From assembly GCA_934777095.1 (NCBI GenBank), contig CAKVNP010000118.1:1-6711 (forward strand): a DNA stretch of 6,711 nt, read 5' to 3'. The position numbers were made by a program, and so were the translations under genes. The notes under the pieces were generated by a model. It was not told the DNA's origin, ran no database searches, and saw only the letters and a list, made by a program, of their open reading frames with translations. Below, piece by piece: positions 1-6,639 of this stretch. Origin of the DNA: an uncultured Clostridium sp. (GTDB taxonomy: Bacteria > Bacillota > Clostridia > Clostridiales > Clostridiaceae). Position 1 is the first letter of the stretch. Every line of letters begins with the position of its first letter.

Positions 1-2123
1 GTGCTATTGTATGTGCTGTTTTTGCATTTTTAGTACTTAGGCTGGCGTATTTGGGTATAGTAAAGCATGGAGAATATTCAGATTTAGCGGCTGCAGATTG
101 GAAATCTGAAATTAGCCTCACAGCTCAAAGAGGGGATATATTAGATAGAAATAACTCAATATTAGTAACATCAGCTAACGTATATCGAGTGGATGTAGAT
201 TTGGATGCATTAAGGAGTTATATTGATGATGAGGGTATATCAATGGAGAAAGTTTCTAGTGATGTTGCAGCATTATTAAATGTAGACCAAAATGAAATAT
301 TAGAAAAATTAAATGATAAAGATGCCTTATATCCAGTTTTAGCTAGGGGAATTGAAAAGGCTATAGCGGATCAAATAAAGAGTTTAGGGTATTATGGTAT
401 TATAGTATCAAAAGAAACTAAAAGATTTTATCCTAATGGAAGATTTTTAGCACAGGTGTTAGGAACCATTAATGCAGATGGGGAAGGTTTAACAGGATTA
501 GAGCTGGAATATGATGACCAGTTAACAGGTTTATCAGGTTTAGAAATAGGTGGAATAGATGGACAGCAGAATTCATTGCCGTTTGTCGGTAGTACTATTA
601 CGCCAGCTATTAATGGTAAGGATGTTATTACAACAATAGATGAAAATATTCAATATTTTGCAGAGGAAATAGCTGAAAAAGGTTTAGCGGAACACCAGGC
701 TAAGAGGGTGTCAATTACAGTTATGAATCCCAATACAGGTGAAATATTAGCTATGGCTAGCAAGCCTGATTATGATCCTAATAGTCCTCATGAAGGATAT
801 GAATCTTTCGAGGGGAATGATGAAAATGAGCAGATACAGAATATGTGGAGGAATACTATTGTAAGTGATACTTATGAACCAGGTTCAACATTTAAGGTAG
901 TTACAATGGTAGCAGCTCTTGAGGAGGGGCTGATTAATTCAGATACTGTTTTTGAATGTAATGGAAGTAAAACATTTGGAGATGTGAAGGTACATTGCTG
1001 GGAACATAATGGACATGGTAAGCAGACTGCAGCTGAAATATTACAGAATTCATGTAATGTAGGATTTATGGATTTAGGAGAAATGCTGGGGGCAGCAAAG
1101 CTTAATGAATATAGCAAGAAGCTTGGATTTGGCGAATTAACTAATATAGACTTGCCAGGTGAATCTACAGGTATATTAAAGGAAACAAATAGTATCAGCG
1201 AAATAGATTTAGCAACTATTGCATTTGGACAAACTAATACAGTAACTGCAATGCAGCTGATGACAGCTTTTAATGCTGTTGCTAATGGAGGAAGCCTTAT
1301 ACAGCCACATATTGTTAAGGAAATTTCTCATGAAGATTTTAATGGAAATAGAATAGTTGATGAAACAATTGAACCAGAAATAAGAAATGATGTGATTTCA
1401 GCAGGGACTTGTAACACAGTGAAAGATTATTTAATGAAATATACTGTGGGAGATTCTAATTCAGATAAGAATATTCAGTCATATACAATTGGGGGAAAAA
1501 CAGGTACAGGACAAAAAGTTGATCAAGAAACAGGCACGTACTCAACAGATAAATATCTAGCTTCTGTAATAGCATTAGCACCAGTGGATAATCCTCAAGT
1601 TACTGTTTATATTACTGTTGATGAACCTAGTACAGGTATTTATTATGGTGGACAGGTTGCTACACCATTAATGAAAGAGCTATTTAGTAAAATATTTGCC
1701 TACATGGATTCTTCAGCCGCTAATGGGAATTATTCAATAACTAAAAATATAATTGTTCCAGAGGTTAGAGAGGAAAATATAGAAGAAGCTAAAAAAATCA
1801 TTGAAGATAATGGGTTAAAGTATAAACTTGAAGGAAGTGGCGAAATAGTAACTTCTATGGATACTTATCCAGGTACAACAGTAAAGGATGGAGCAACAAT
1901 AACTTTATATACAAATTCAAAATCTAAGATAGATAATGAAATAGTTATGCCTGATTTAACTGGGAAGGATTTTGAGGCAGCAGTAGTTGTTCTTAAAAAT
2001 CTAGGTATTGATTATAAATATGAAGGCAGTGGGAAAATTATTGAACAAAGCATTGCTAGTGGAGAAAAGATTTCAAAAGGTACTAGTGTTAAATTAACCT
2101 TAAAAGAGGATTCTGAGTATTAA
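1..2123 (+). CDS. ftsI: Class B penicillin-binding protein with two PASTA domains (FtsI/SpoVD type), 5' partial
   Basis: D,D-transpeptidase that cross-links peptidoglycan on the outer face of the membrane, probably at the septum or spore cortex. The frame is open from the left edge: codons 3-50 encode a hydrophobic stretch (AIVCAVFAFLVLRLAYLGIV) that is the end of the membrane anchor, so the true start lies upstream and the TTG at 51 is internal. There are 706 visible codons. In order: the PBP dimer domain begins with RGDILDRN (129-152). The transpeptidase domain has STFK with the nucleophilic serine at 885-887, SCN at 1050-1058 and KTGTG from 1497. Two PASTA domains lie at about 1749-1914 and 1941-2109. 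Two PASTAs resemble vegetative PbpB/PBP2x more than Bacillus SpoVD, which has one, but clostridial orthologues are named either way. All catalytic motifs are intact. The stop overlaps the next start, indicating an operon with the SEDS partner. Family assignment is firm; the division versus sporulation role is open. Confidence 0.93.
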   Translation, partial: AIVCAVFAFLVLRLAYLGIVKHGEYSDLAAADWKSEISLTAQRGDILDRNNSILVTSANVYRVDVDLDALRSYIDDEGISMEKVSSDVAALLNVDQNEILEKLNDKDALYPVLARGIEKAIADQIKSLGYYGIIVSKETKRFYPNGRFLAQVLGTINADGEGLTGLELEYDDQLTGLSGLEIGGIDGQQNSLPFVGSTITPAINGKDVITTIDENIQYFAEEIAEKGLAEHQAKRVSITVMNPNTGEILAMASKPDYDPNSPHEGYESFEGNDENEQIQNMWRNTIVSDTYEPGSTFKVVTMVAALEEGLINSDTVFECNGSKTFGDVKVHCWEHNGHGKQTAAEILQNSCNVGFMDLGEMLGAAKLNEYSKKLGFGELTNIDLPGESTGILKETNSISEIDLATIAFGQTNTVTAMQLMTAFNAVANGGSLIQPHIVKEISHEDFNGNRIVDETIEPEIRNDVISAGTCNTVKDYLMKYTVGDSNSDKNIQSYTIGGKTGTGQKVDQETGTYSTDKYLASVIALAPVDNPQVTVYITVDEPSTGIYYGGQVATPLMKELFSKIFAYMDSSAANGNYSITKNIIVPEVREENIEEAKKIIEDNGLKYKLEGSGEIVTSMDTYPGTTVKDGATITLYTNSKSKIDNEIVMPDLTGKDFEAAVVVLKNLGIDYKYEGSGKIIEQSIASGEKISKGTSVKLTLKEDSEY

Positions 2124-3280
2124 TGGAGGATAAAGTGAAGGTTACAGCAACAAAAAAAAGAAAAAAGAAAAAAAGAGTAAAAATGGGCAAAGCCGATATG
2201 ACTATTTTTGTCACAGTAATTTTGCTAGTAAGTATAGGCTTTTTAATGGTGTATTCAGCTAGTTCCTATTATTCTCTGTATAACAAGGGGACTACTAATT
2301 ATTTTTTTAAGAAACAAATTGTATGGGTTCCACTAGGAATAATAGGTATGCTTTATTGTATGAGCAGAGATTATCATATATGGAAAAGATATAGTATAGT
2401 TGCTTATTTAGGGGTGACAGCACTTTTAATCTTTGTTTTAGTAGGACCTGAGTCTATTGTACCAGATATAAATGGTGCTACCAGATGGATAAACATTAAA
2501 GGGTTTTCTTTGCAGCCTTCTGAATTGGCTAAGTATGCCATGGTTATCTTAGGAGCACAAATAATAGATAATAATAAACAAATAATGGGTAAATCAATAA
2601 AAATACCGGCAATAGTATTAGGATTAGGTGGATTTTACTTTATATTAATAGAAAAAGAAAATAATTTAAGTATTGCTTCCGTAGTATTATTAGCAACATG
2701 CGTTATGTTGTTTGTTGGAGGATTAAACAAGAAAATAATTTCAGTTTTAATTCCTTCTGGTATAGGACTAGGAATAGTATTCGTTTTTAGTAAATCATAC
2801 AGACTTGCTAGAGCAACAAACTTTTTAAATCCATGGGCAGATGCTTCAGGTGATGGGTATCAATTAGTTCATTCATTATTAGCTATAGGATCAGGGGGAT
2901 TATTTGGTTCGGGACTTGGACAGTCAAAGCAGAAAGCATTATATATGCCAGAGCCACATAATGATTTTATATTTTCAATAATTGCAGAAGAATTTGGGTT
3001 TATTGGCTGCTTAATAGTAATTGGCTTATTTATAACTTTAATTTTAGCTGCACTATCTGTGGCTGTAAGAGCAAAAGACATGTATGGAAAGCTGGTAGCA
3101 GTTGGTATTACAACAGTTATTGGATTCCAAGCTATAATTAATATAGCAGTAGTTACAGGGTCAATGCCTGTAACAGGAGTTCCTCTGCCGTTTATCAGTT
3201 ATGGAGGAACATCACTTGTATTTACCATGGCAGCAATGGGAGTTTTACTAAACATATCCAGACAATGTAGGGAAAAGTAA
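2123..3280 (+). CDS. ftsW: SEDS-family peptidoglycan glycosyltransferase (FtsW/SpoVE type)
   Basis: Integral membrane enzyme that polymerises lipid II into glycan strands and works with a class B PBP, here the gene just upstream (TAATG, one-base overlap, so translation is probably coupled). The 385-residue length is normal. After a very basic cytoplasmic tail (KKRKKKKR, residues about 11-18) there are roughly ten hydrophobic segments. SEDS hallmarks: GATRWI with Trp122, LQPSELAK in the following segment, PEPHNDFIF with Asp281 (the position of the essential SEDS aspartate), EEFGFIG, and the C-terminal signature GVPLPFISYGGTS. The usual [EQ]PD[LF]GT motif is replaced by ENNLSI (residues 179-184). 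Start choice is uncertain: ATG 2123 has AAGAGGA 12 nt upstream, GTG 2135 has a well-placed GGAGG (2125-2129), and ATG 2183 is also in frame. SpoVE is the alternative name; RodA is less likely given the PBP neighbour. Confidence 0.92.
   Translation: MEDKVKVTATKKRKKKKRVKMGKADMTIFVTVILLVSIGFLMVYSASSYYSLYNKGTTNYFFKKQIVWVPLGIIGMLYCMSRDYHIWKRYSIVAYLGVTALLIFVLVGPESIVPDINGATRWINIKGFSLQPSELAKYAMVILGAQIIDNNKQIMGKSIKIPAIVLGLGGFYFILIEKENNLSIASVVLLATCVMLFVGGLNKKIISVLIPSGIGLGIVFVFSKSYRLARATNFLNPWADASGDGYQLVHSLLAIGSGGLFGSGLGQSKQKALYMPEPHNDFIFSIIAEEFGFIGCLIVIGLFITLILAALSVAVRAKDMYGKLVAVGITTVIGFQAIINIAVVTGSMPVTGVPLPFISYGGTSLVFTMAAMGVLLNISRQCREK
2125..2129 (+). promoter_or_regulatory. Internal GGAGG ribosome binding site that could set the SEDS start at GTG 2135
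   Basis: GGAGG begins at the last base of the annotated ATG and is followed after five bases by an in-frame GTG (2135). This is the best Shine-Dalgarno match and spacing near the gene junction. If used, the protein would lack its first four residues (MEDK). The upstream AAGAGGA (2104-2110) sits rather far from ATG 2123. Both starts give essentially the same membrane protein. Confidence 0.45.
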
Positions 3281-3287
3281 AGGGGAG
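3281..3287 (+). promoter_or_regulatory. Shine-Dalgarno-like AGGGGAG with no well-placed start codon
   Basis: A strong purine motif directly after the SEDS stop codon. No ATG, GTG or TTG lies within the next 20 bases, and the frame of the downstream gene is closed by TAA at 3293-3295. The nearest in-frame starts of that gene (GTG 3323, ATG 3332) are more than 35 bases away. It may help ribosomes re-enter after terminating on the SEDS gene, or be a relic of an older start. Confidence 0.3.
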
Positions 3288-3322
3288 AATAATAACAAAA
3301 GAAAAGAAGTATAAAAGAAAGA

Positions 3323-4351
3323 GTGTATAATATGTGTAAAAAAATAAGAAATATAGTTTTAGTATTATGTTTACTAATTCCAGTAGCAGCATTCATTTGG
3401 ATGAGTGTATCAGTAAAAAAAATAACTATATTAGTTGATGGAAATAAGCTGGAATATTCTTCGATAAATGGAACAGTAGCTGATGCTTTAAGCAAGTCAG
3501 GAGTACAGCTTGGTGAAAGTGATAAAGTAAATAAAGAACTAAGTAAAAAAATATATAACAATGAAGAAATTGTGGTGACAAGAGTAGCTGTATCTGAAGA
3601 AGAGGCTGTTGAAGAAATACCATATGGAGAAGTAGTATTAAAGAACTATAAAACTAATGTAGGAGAATCATCTGTAATTACAGAAGGTGAAAACGGACAA
3701 AAGACTATTAAATATTCAGTAACATATGAAAATGGAGTGGAAGTTGCTAGAAATATCATTTCAGAAGAAATAACTAAAGAAAAAGTAGATAAAGTCATCT
3801 CGGAAGGTATTTTTGATGCAGCAGATATAGCAGTTTGTGTAAATCAAAATAGATATGTTGATGCGAGCTATATACCAGGGGATTTAGTTATTCCTAATGT
3901 AAGATTTGCCTCAGGAACTTCTAATAAATATATGAGGGCTGAAGCTGCCAGTGCTTTAGAAAATATGTTTAATGCAGCTGAAAATGATGGCATATATCTA
4001 TATGGTGTATCAGGATATAGATCATATGGAGTACAAAGCGGATTATATGCAGCAGATCCTTACTCAGGATATTCAGCTCCACCAGGTGCCAGTGAGCATC
4101 AGCTAGGATTAGCAATGGATATAAGTGATAGCACAGGTAATTTAATAACATCTTTTGAGGATACTGTAGAAAGTAAATGGCTTAAGGATAATGCTCATAA
4201 ATATGGCTTTGTTTTAAGATATATGAAAGATAAGGAATATATAACAAAATATATGTATGAACCATGGCATTTCAGATATCTTGGCGTTGAACTTGCTACT
4301 GAGTTATATGAAAGAGGAATTACGCTAGAAGAGTACTATGGAGAGTATTAA
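3323..4351 (+). CDS. Membrane-anchored DUF348-G5-VanY D-alanyl-D-alanine carboxypeptidase
   Basis: Predicted zinc D,D-carboxypeptidase that removes the terminal D-alanine of peptidoglycan stem peptides outside the cell. Numbering from GTG 3323: a signal-anchor helix at about 9-31 without an obvious cleavage site; a DUF348 domain at about 34-75 (ILVDG, TVADALSKSG); a G5 domain at about 92-163 (IPYGEVVLKN, YENGVEVAR, typical of wall-binding proteins); and a VanY domain at about 196-335. The VanY motifs are SGYRSY (230-235), SEHQLGLAMD with zinc ligands His259 and Asp266, and EPWHFR with catalytic Glu313 and zinc ligand His316. All key residues are present. DUF348-G5 is the front end seen in YabE/Rpf-type wall enzymes; here it is joined to a peptidase. 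It lies 42 bases after the SEDS gene with no visible promoter between, so it is probably the last gene of the operon. ATG 3332, with GAAAGAG eight bases before it, is an equally good start. Confidence 0.9.
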   Translation: MYNMCKKIRNIVLVLCLLIPVAAFIWMSVSVKKITILVDGNKLEYSSINGTVADALSKSGVQLGESDKVNKELSKKIYNNEEIVVTRVAVSEEEAVEEIPYGEVVLKNYKTNVGESSVITEGENGQKTIKYSVTYENGVEVARNIISEEITKEKVDKVISEGIFDAADIAVCVNQNRYVDASYIPGDLVIPNVRFASGTSNKYMRAEAASALENMFNAAENDGIYLYGVSGYRSYGVQSGLYAADPYSGYSAPPGASEHQLGLAMDISDSTGNLITSFEDTVESKWLKDNAHKYGFVLRYMKDKEYITKYMYEPWHFRYLGVELATELYERGITLEEYYGEY

Positions 4352-4378
4352 AAATTAAATATATAAATTGATAATAAT

Positions 4379-4415
4379 AAATGCAGAGGGCTTTTAGCTC
4401 TTTGCATTTTGGTTT
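4379..4415 (+). terminator. Intrinsic terminator of the wall operon
   Basis: A 13-bp stem (4379-4391 with 4397-4409), including two G-U wobbles, closes a five-base TTTTA loop. The 3' arm runs into TTTTGGTTT. The U-tract is interrupted, so termination may be incomplete, but the hairpin lies 27 bases after the carboxypeptidase stop and before the next promoter. Confidence 0.8.
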
Positions 4416-4455
4416 ATATTGGGAAAATCCTATAAAATTCAAAAGAAATATAATA

Positions 4456-4484
4456 TTGACAATAGTATATATTTAAGATAAACT
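4456..4484 (+). promoter_or_regulatory. Sigma-A-type promoter of the transporter gene
   Basis: A perfect -35 TTGACA (4456-4461), a 17-bp spacer, then TAAACT (4479-4484), which matches four of six -10 positions. Transcription should start near 4491, giving a short leader of about 43 bases with no room for a T-box or S-box. A loose inverted repeat TTTAAG-N5-CTTTAAA (4472-4489) spans the -10 and could be an operator, though such matches are common in AT-rich DNA. Confidence 0.6.
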
Positions 4485-4533
4485 TTAAAACATAGTAAAC
4501 ACATAGGAAAAGTAAGAAAAGGAGAGTTCATTA

Positions 4534-5907
4534 ATGGAAAGTACGTTTTTTAAAGAATTTTTATATTTAACTAATTTTAATACAATATTATTCATAGCTG
4601 TGCTTATTGGAACTTTTGGTCTGATAAAGGCTATGGAAAAAAAGAAAATCAAATTCTCAACTAGAATGATTTTATCAATGGGAATGGGACTTTTACTAGG
4701 AATTATAGTACAAGCAGTGGCTAAATTTCCTAAGGATCCGTCAACAGTTTCTTGGATAAATGAAGTAAACAAGTGGTATGGATTAATTGGTTATGGTTTT
4801 ATGGATCTACTGAAAATGTTAGTGGTACCGCTAGTTTTATTATCTATTATAAGAGTAATAATAAATATGAAGGATGGAGTTGATTTAAAAAAGCTTACAT
4901 CTAGATCTATATTTACGCTTCTAGGAACAACGACAATGGCTGCAATAGTAGCTATTTTTATCGGGAATTTATTTAAACTTGGAGTAGGTGAAGTAGTAGT
5001 TTCTACACCAAATGAAATGAAAGAAATTACTTCAATGGTAGATACATTAAGAGGTCTGATTCCGGCGAATATTGTGGAAGCCATGGCTAATGGAAATGTT
5101 GTGGGAATAGTAATATTTGCAGCTTTTATAGGAACATCCATTAATAGGCTGAATAAAAAATATTCAGAAGTAATTAAGCCGGCAGTAGATTTAGTGGAAG
5201 CAGCTTATAAAATAACAACAAGTGTAGCAATGACTATAATTAAATTTATGCCATATGCAGTAGTTGCACTGCTAGCTAATACAATTGCAGCTAGAGGAAT
5301 AATTGCTATTATTAGTGTAGCTAAATTTATAGCTGCTTTGTATACTAGTGTGGCAATAGTATTTGTATTACATTTAGTAATAGTATCACTAAATGGATTA
5401 AATCCAATAAAGTATGTTAAAAATGTAATGGAGCCTTTAATTTTAGCTTTTACATCACGTTCTAGTTTAGGAACATTACCTGTTACCATAGAAACACTAA
5501 CTGAAAAAGTAGGAATAGATAATGGAATAGCTAGCTTTGTAGGAAGTCTAGGATCTAATGCAGGGATGAATGGATGTGCAGCTATATATCCTGCACTAAT
5601 GGCAGTTACAATAGCTAATATGTCTGGCACAAAAATGGATTTTGGTTTTTACATAATGCTGCTTGTGATAATTATTATTAGTTCATTGGGAATTGCTGGT
5701 CTGCCAGGTACAGCAACAATGTCTGTTTCAGTAGTTATTTCTGGTATAGGGATGGGGGCATATTTCCCGCTAGTTGGAGGTATTTTAGCAATAGACCCTA
5801 TCTTAGATATGGGAAGAACTATGATTAATGTTAATGGTACTATGGTGACAGCTTTATCAGTGGGAAATAGTATGAATAGTCTTGATAAAGAAATATATAA
5901 TAAGTAG
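4534..5907 (+). CDS. tcyP: DAACS-family symporter, probable L-cystine importer (TcyP-like)
   Basis: Cation-coupled amino-acid uptake protein of the sodium:dicarboxylate symporter fold, in the cytoplasmic membrane. Its 457 residues fit TcyP (about 460). The first half carries several hydrophobic helices with WYGLIGYGFMDLLKMLVVPL at 81-100. The transport core has an HP1 serine-rich tip SRSSLGTLP (308-316), a TM7 segment GMNGCAAIYPA (344-354) where glutamate transporters have NMDGT, an HP2 region GIAGLPGTATM (386-396), and a TM8 signature DMGRTMINVNG (425-435), in which Asp425, Arg428, Thr429 and Asn432 match the spacing of substrate-binding residues in GltPh. The NGCA-IYPA form, from my memory of the family, is closer to TcyP than to glutamate or dicarboxylate carriers. 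The ATG has AAAGGAGAG at good spacing. Its own promoter and terminator make it monocistronic. The nearby S-box supports a sulfur role only indirectly. Family is certain; cystine as substrate is inferred. Confidence 0.85.
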   Translation: MESTFFKEFLYLTNFNTILFIAVLIGTFGLIKAMEKKKIKFSTRMILSMGMGLLLGIIVQAVAKFPKDPSTVSWINEVNKWYGLIGYGFMDLLKMLVVPLVLLSIIRVIINMKDGVDLKKLTSRSIFTLLGTTTMAAIVAIFIGNLFKLGVGEVVVSTPNEMKEITSMVDTLRGLIPANIVEAMANGNVVGIVIFAAFIGTSINRLNKKYSEVIKPAVDLVEAAYKITTSVAMTIIKFMPYAVVALLANTIAARGIIAIISVAKFIAALYTSVAIVFVLHLVIVSLNGLNPIKYVKNVMEPLILAFTSRSSLGTLPVTIETLTEKVGIDNGIASFVGSLGSNAGMNGCAAIYPALMAVTIANMSGTKMDFGFYIMLLVIIIISSLGIAGLPGTATMSVSVVISGIGMGAYFPLVGGILAIDPILDMGRTMINVNGTMVTALSVGNSMNSLDKEIYNK

Positions 5908-5975
5908 CAATAAGATTGGTATGGTATTAAATAGTTTTTATTTAAAACGACCTAAAAGATTTTTGAAATCTGTTT

Positions 5976-6001
5976 AAAGAACTCGTAAGAGTTCTTTTTT
6001 T
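5976..6001 (+). terminator. Intrinsic terminator after the transporter gene
   Basis: A perfect 9-bp stem AAAGAACTC / GAGTTCTTT (5976-5984 with 5989-5997), a GTAA tetraloop of GNRA type, and a run of seven T ending at 6001. A second, weaker hairpin just upstream (AGATTT-TTG-AAATCT, 5957-5971, with TAAA/TTTA extending it past one bulge) may protect the 3' end of the transcript. Confidence 0.92.
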
Positions 6002-6004
6002 ATA

Positions 6005-6031
6005 TTGAGTTATCTAAAATAGTGATATACT
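6005..6031 (+). promoter_or_regulatory. Extended -10 promoter for the DUF503 gene
   Basis: TGATATACT (6023-6031) is an extended -10 element (TGN plus TATACT). TTGAGT (6005-6010) is a possible -35 at a short 15-bp spacing, which an extended -10 tolerates. It lies between the preceding terminator and the ribosome binding site of the small gene, giving a leader of about 25 bases. Confidence 0.5.
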
Positions 6032-6063
6032 AAATATATACGAATAGATAAGAAGGTGGTTTT

Positions 6064-6351
6064 TTGAAAATATTAGTTCTTAAAGTAACAATAAGGGCAT
6101 CGTGGGTACATTCACTTAAGGAGAAAAGGATGGTGCTTTTAAGCATAACAAAGAGAATTGCAAATAAATTTAACGTTTCTGTAGGAGAAGTTGCTAGCCA
6201 GGACGAACATAAACTTATTGTCATTGGAATTTCTGCAGTAGGAACATCAGGAAAAGTACTAAGTGCTACAAAGGAAAGTATTATAAACTTTATTGAAGAA
6301 AACACCGATGGAGAAATTATCGATATAGAAGAAGATTTAATACAATATTAG
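6064..6351 (+). CDS. DUF503 family protein (YlxP-like)
   Basis: A small conserved protein of 95 residues, the usual size for the family (Bacillus YlxP is about 92). The N-terminus MKILVLKVTIRASWVHSLKEKR has the family's short beta strand followed by HSLKEKR (residues 17-23), and the central FNVSVGEVASQDEH block (37-50) corresponds to the conserved segment before the next strands. The molecular function is not established; in Bacillus the homologue lies in the infB-rbfA translation operon, which hints at a ribosome-related role. Here it stands alone with its own promoter. The TTG start is preferred because AAGGTGGT (6053-6060) lies just upstream and the N-terminus then aligns with homologues; the next ATG would remove the conserved SLKEKR. 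No terminator is visible downstream, so its transcript may run into the riboswitch. Confidence 0.9.
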   Translation: MKILVLKVTIRASWVHSLKEKRMVLLSITKRIANKFNVSVGEVASQDEHKLIVIGISAVGTSGKVLSATKESIINFIEENTDGEIIDIEEDLIQY

Positions 6352-6423
6352 GGTTAAAGGAAAGATTAAGTTAAAGCATCTTGTAAAAACTTTTAAAAAA
6401 ACTAAAAAAAGTAAAAGAAAATA

Positions 6424-6452
6424 TTGACAATGTAATACTGTAGTATTATATT
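6424..6452 (+). promoter_or_regulatory. Sigma-A promoter driving the S-box leader, with upstream A-tracts
   Basis: TTGACA (6424-6429), a 17-bp spacer and TATATT (6447-6452) make a near-consensus promoter. Short A-tracts begin at 6395, 6404 and 6413, about one helical turn apart, and would act as an UP element or bend the DNA. An inverted repeat TAATAC-N4-GTATTA (6433-6448) fills the spacer and touches the -10, a possible repressor site. Transcription should begin near 6459, about 30 bases before the aptamer. Apart from these elements, I see nothing in 6352-6423. Confidence 0.75.
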
Positions 6453-6544
6453 AATAGTATAATTTAAAAATAAACGAAAATTTAATAAGTTCTTATCAAG
6501 AGTGGTGGAGGGACTGGCCCTGTGAAACCCAGCAACCTACTTCG

Positions 6545-6582
6545 TTAATTACGAATGTTGAATGATGAATGATGAATTAAGG
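6545..6582 (+). repeat. Left inverted-repeat arm of the palindromic element
   Basis: It begins TTAATTAC and continues as four 7-base units, GAATGTT, GAATGAT, GAATGAT and GAATTAA (6553-6580), ending in GG. It is the less regular of the two arms: most mismatches with the right arm fall where GAATG replaces GAATT, which suggests separate drift or different numbers of repeat-unit changes since insertion. Confidence 0.8.
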
Positions 6583-6639
6583 AAAGAACTCTTAAGTGTT
6601 CTAGGTAAATATATTTAAGAAATTCCTGAGGAATTTCAA

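Noticed and set aside
51..53. TTG as the start of the penicillin-binding protein
   Set aside because: The same frame is open to the left edge and encodes hydrophobic residues of the expected membrane anchor, so the gene begins outside the window.
2657..2674. Inactive SEDS enzyme because of the altered EPDLGT motif
   Set aside because: The essential aspartate (Asp281), Trp122 and C-terminal PFISYGG signature are all intact, so loss of activity is not supported.
3323..4351. Resuscitation-promoting factor or YabE-type lytic enzyme
   Set aside because: The DUF348 and G5 domains suggested it, but the C-terminal domain has the SEHxxGxAxD and EPWH motifs of VanY peptidases and no lytic transglycosylase or 3D domain.
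4415..4533. Riboswitch or T-box leader before the transporter
   Set aside because: The leader after the promoter is only about 43 bases and contains no S-box or T-box conserved segment.
4485..4772. Minus-strand open frame of 95 codons across the transporter start
   Set aside because: It overlaps the promoter, ribosome binding site and start of the plus-strand gene and resembles no known family.
5205..5630. Minus-strand open frame of 141 codons opposite the transporter
   Set aside because: It lies wholly inside the well-supported transporter gene, has no recognisable domain and no suitable ribosome binding site; it mirrors the hydrophobic codons of the plus strand.
6380..6420. Terminator after the DUF503 gene
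   Set aside because: Only a weak CTTTT/AAAAG pairing with a large A-rich loop and no T-run is present; the stretch fits promoter A-tracts better.
6553..6580. Repeated 7-base units as a possible CRISPR or iteron array
   Set aside because: Units are only 7 bases with no spacers, and they pair with a matching arm downstream, which fits a palindromic element better than an array or origin.
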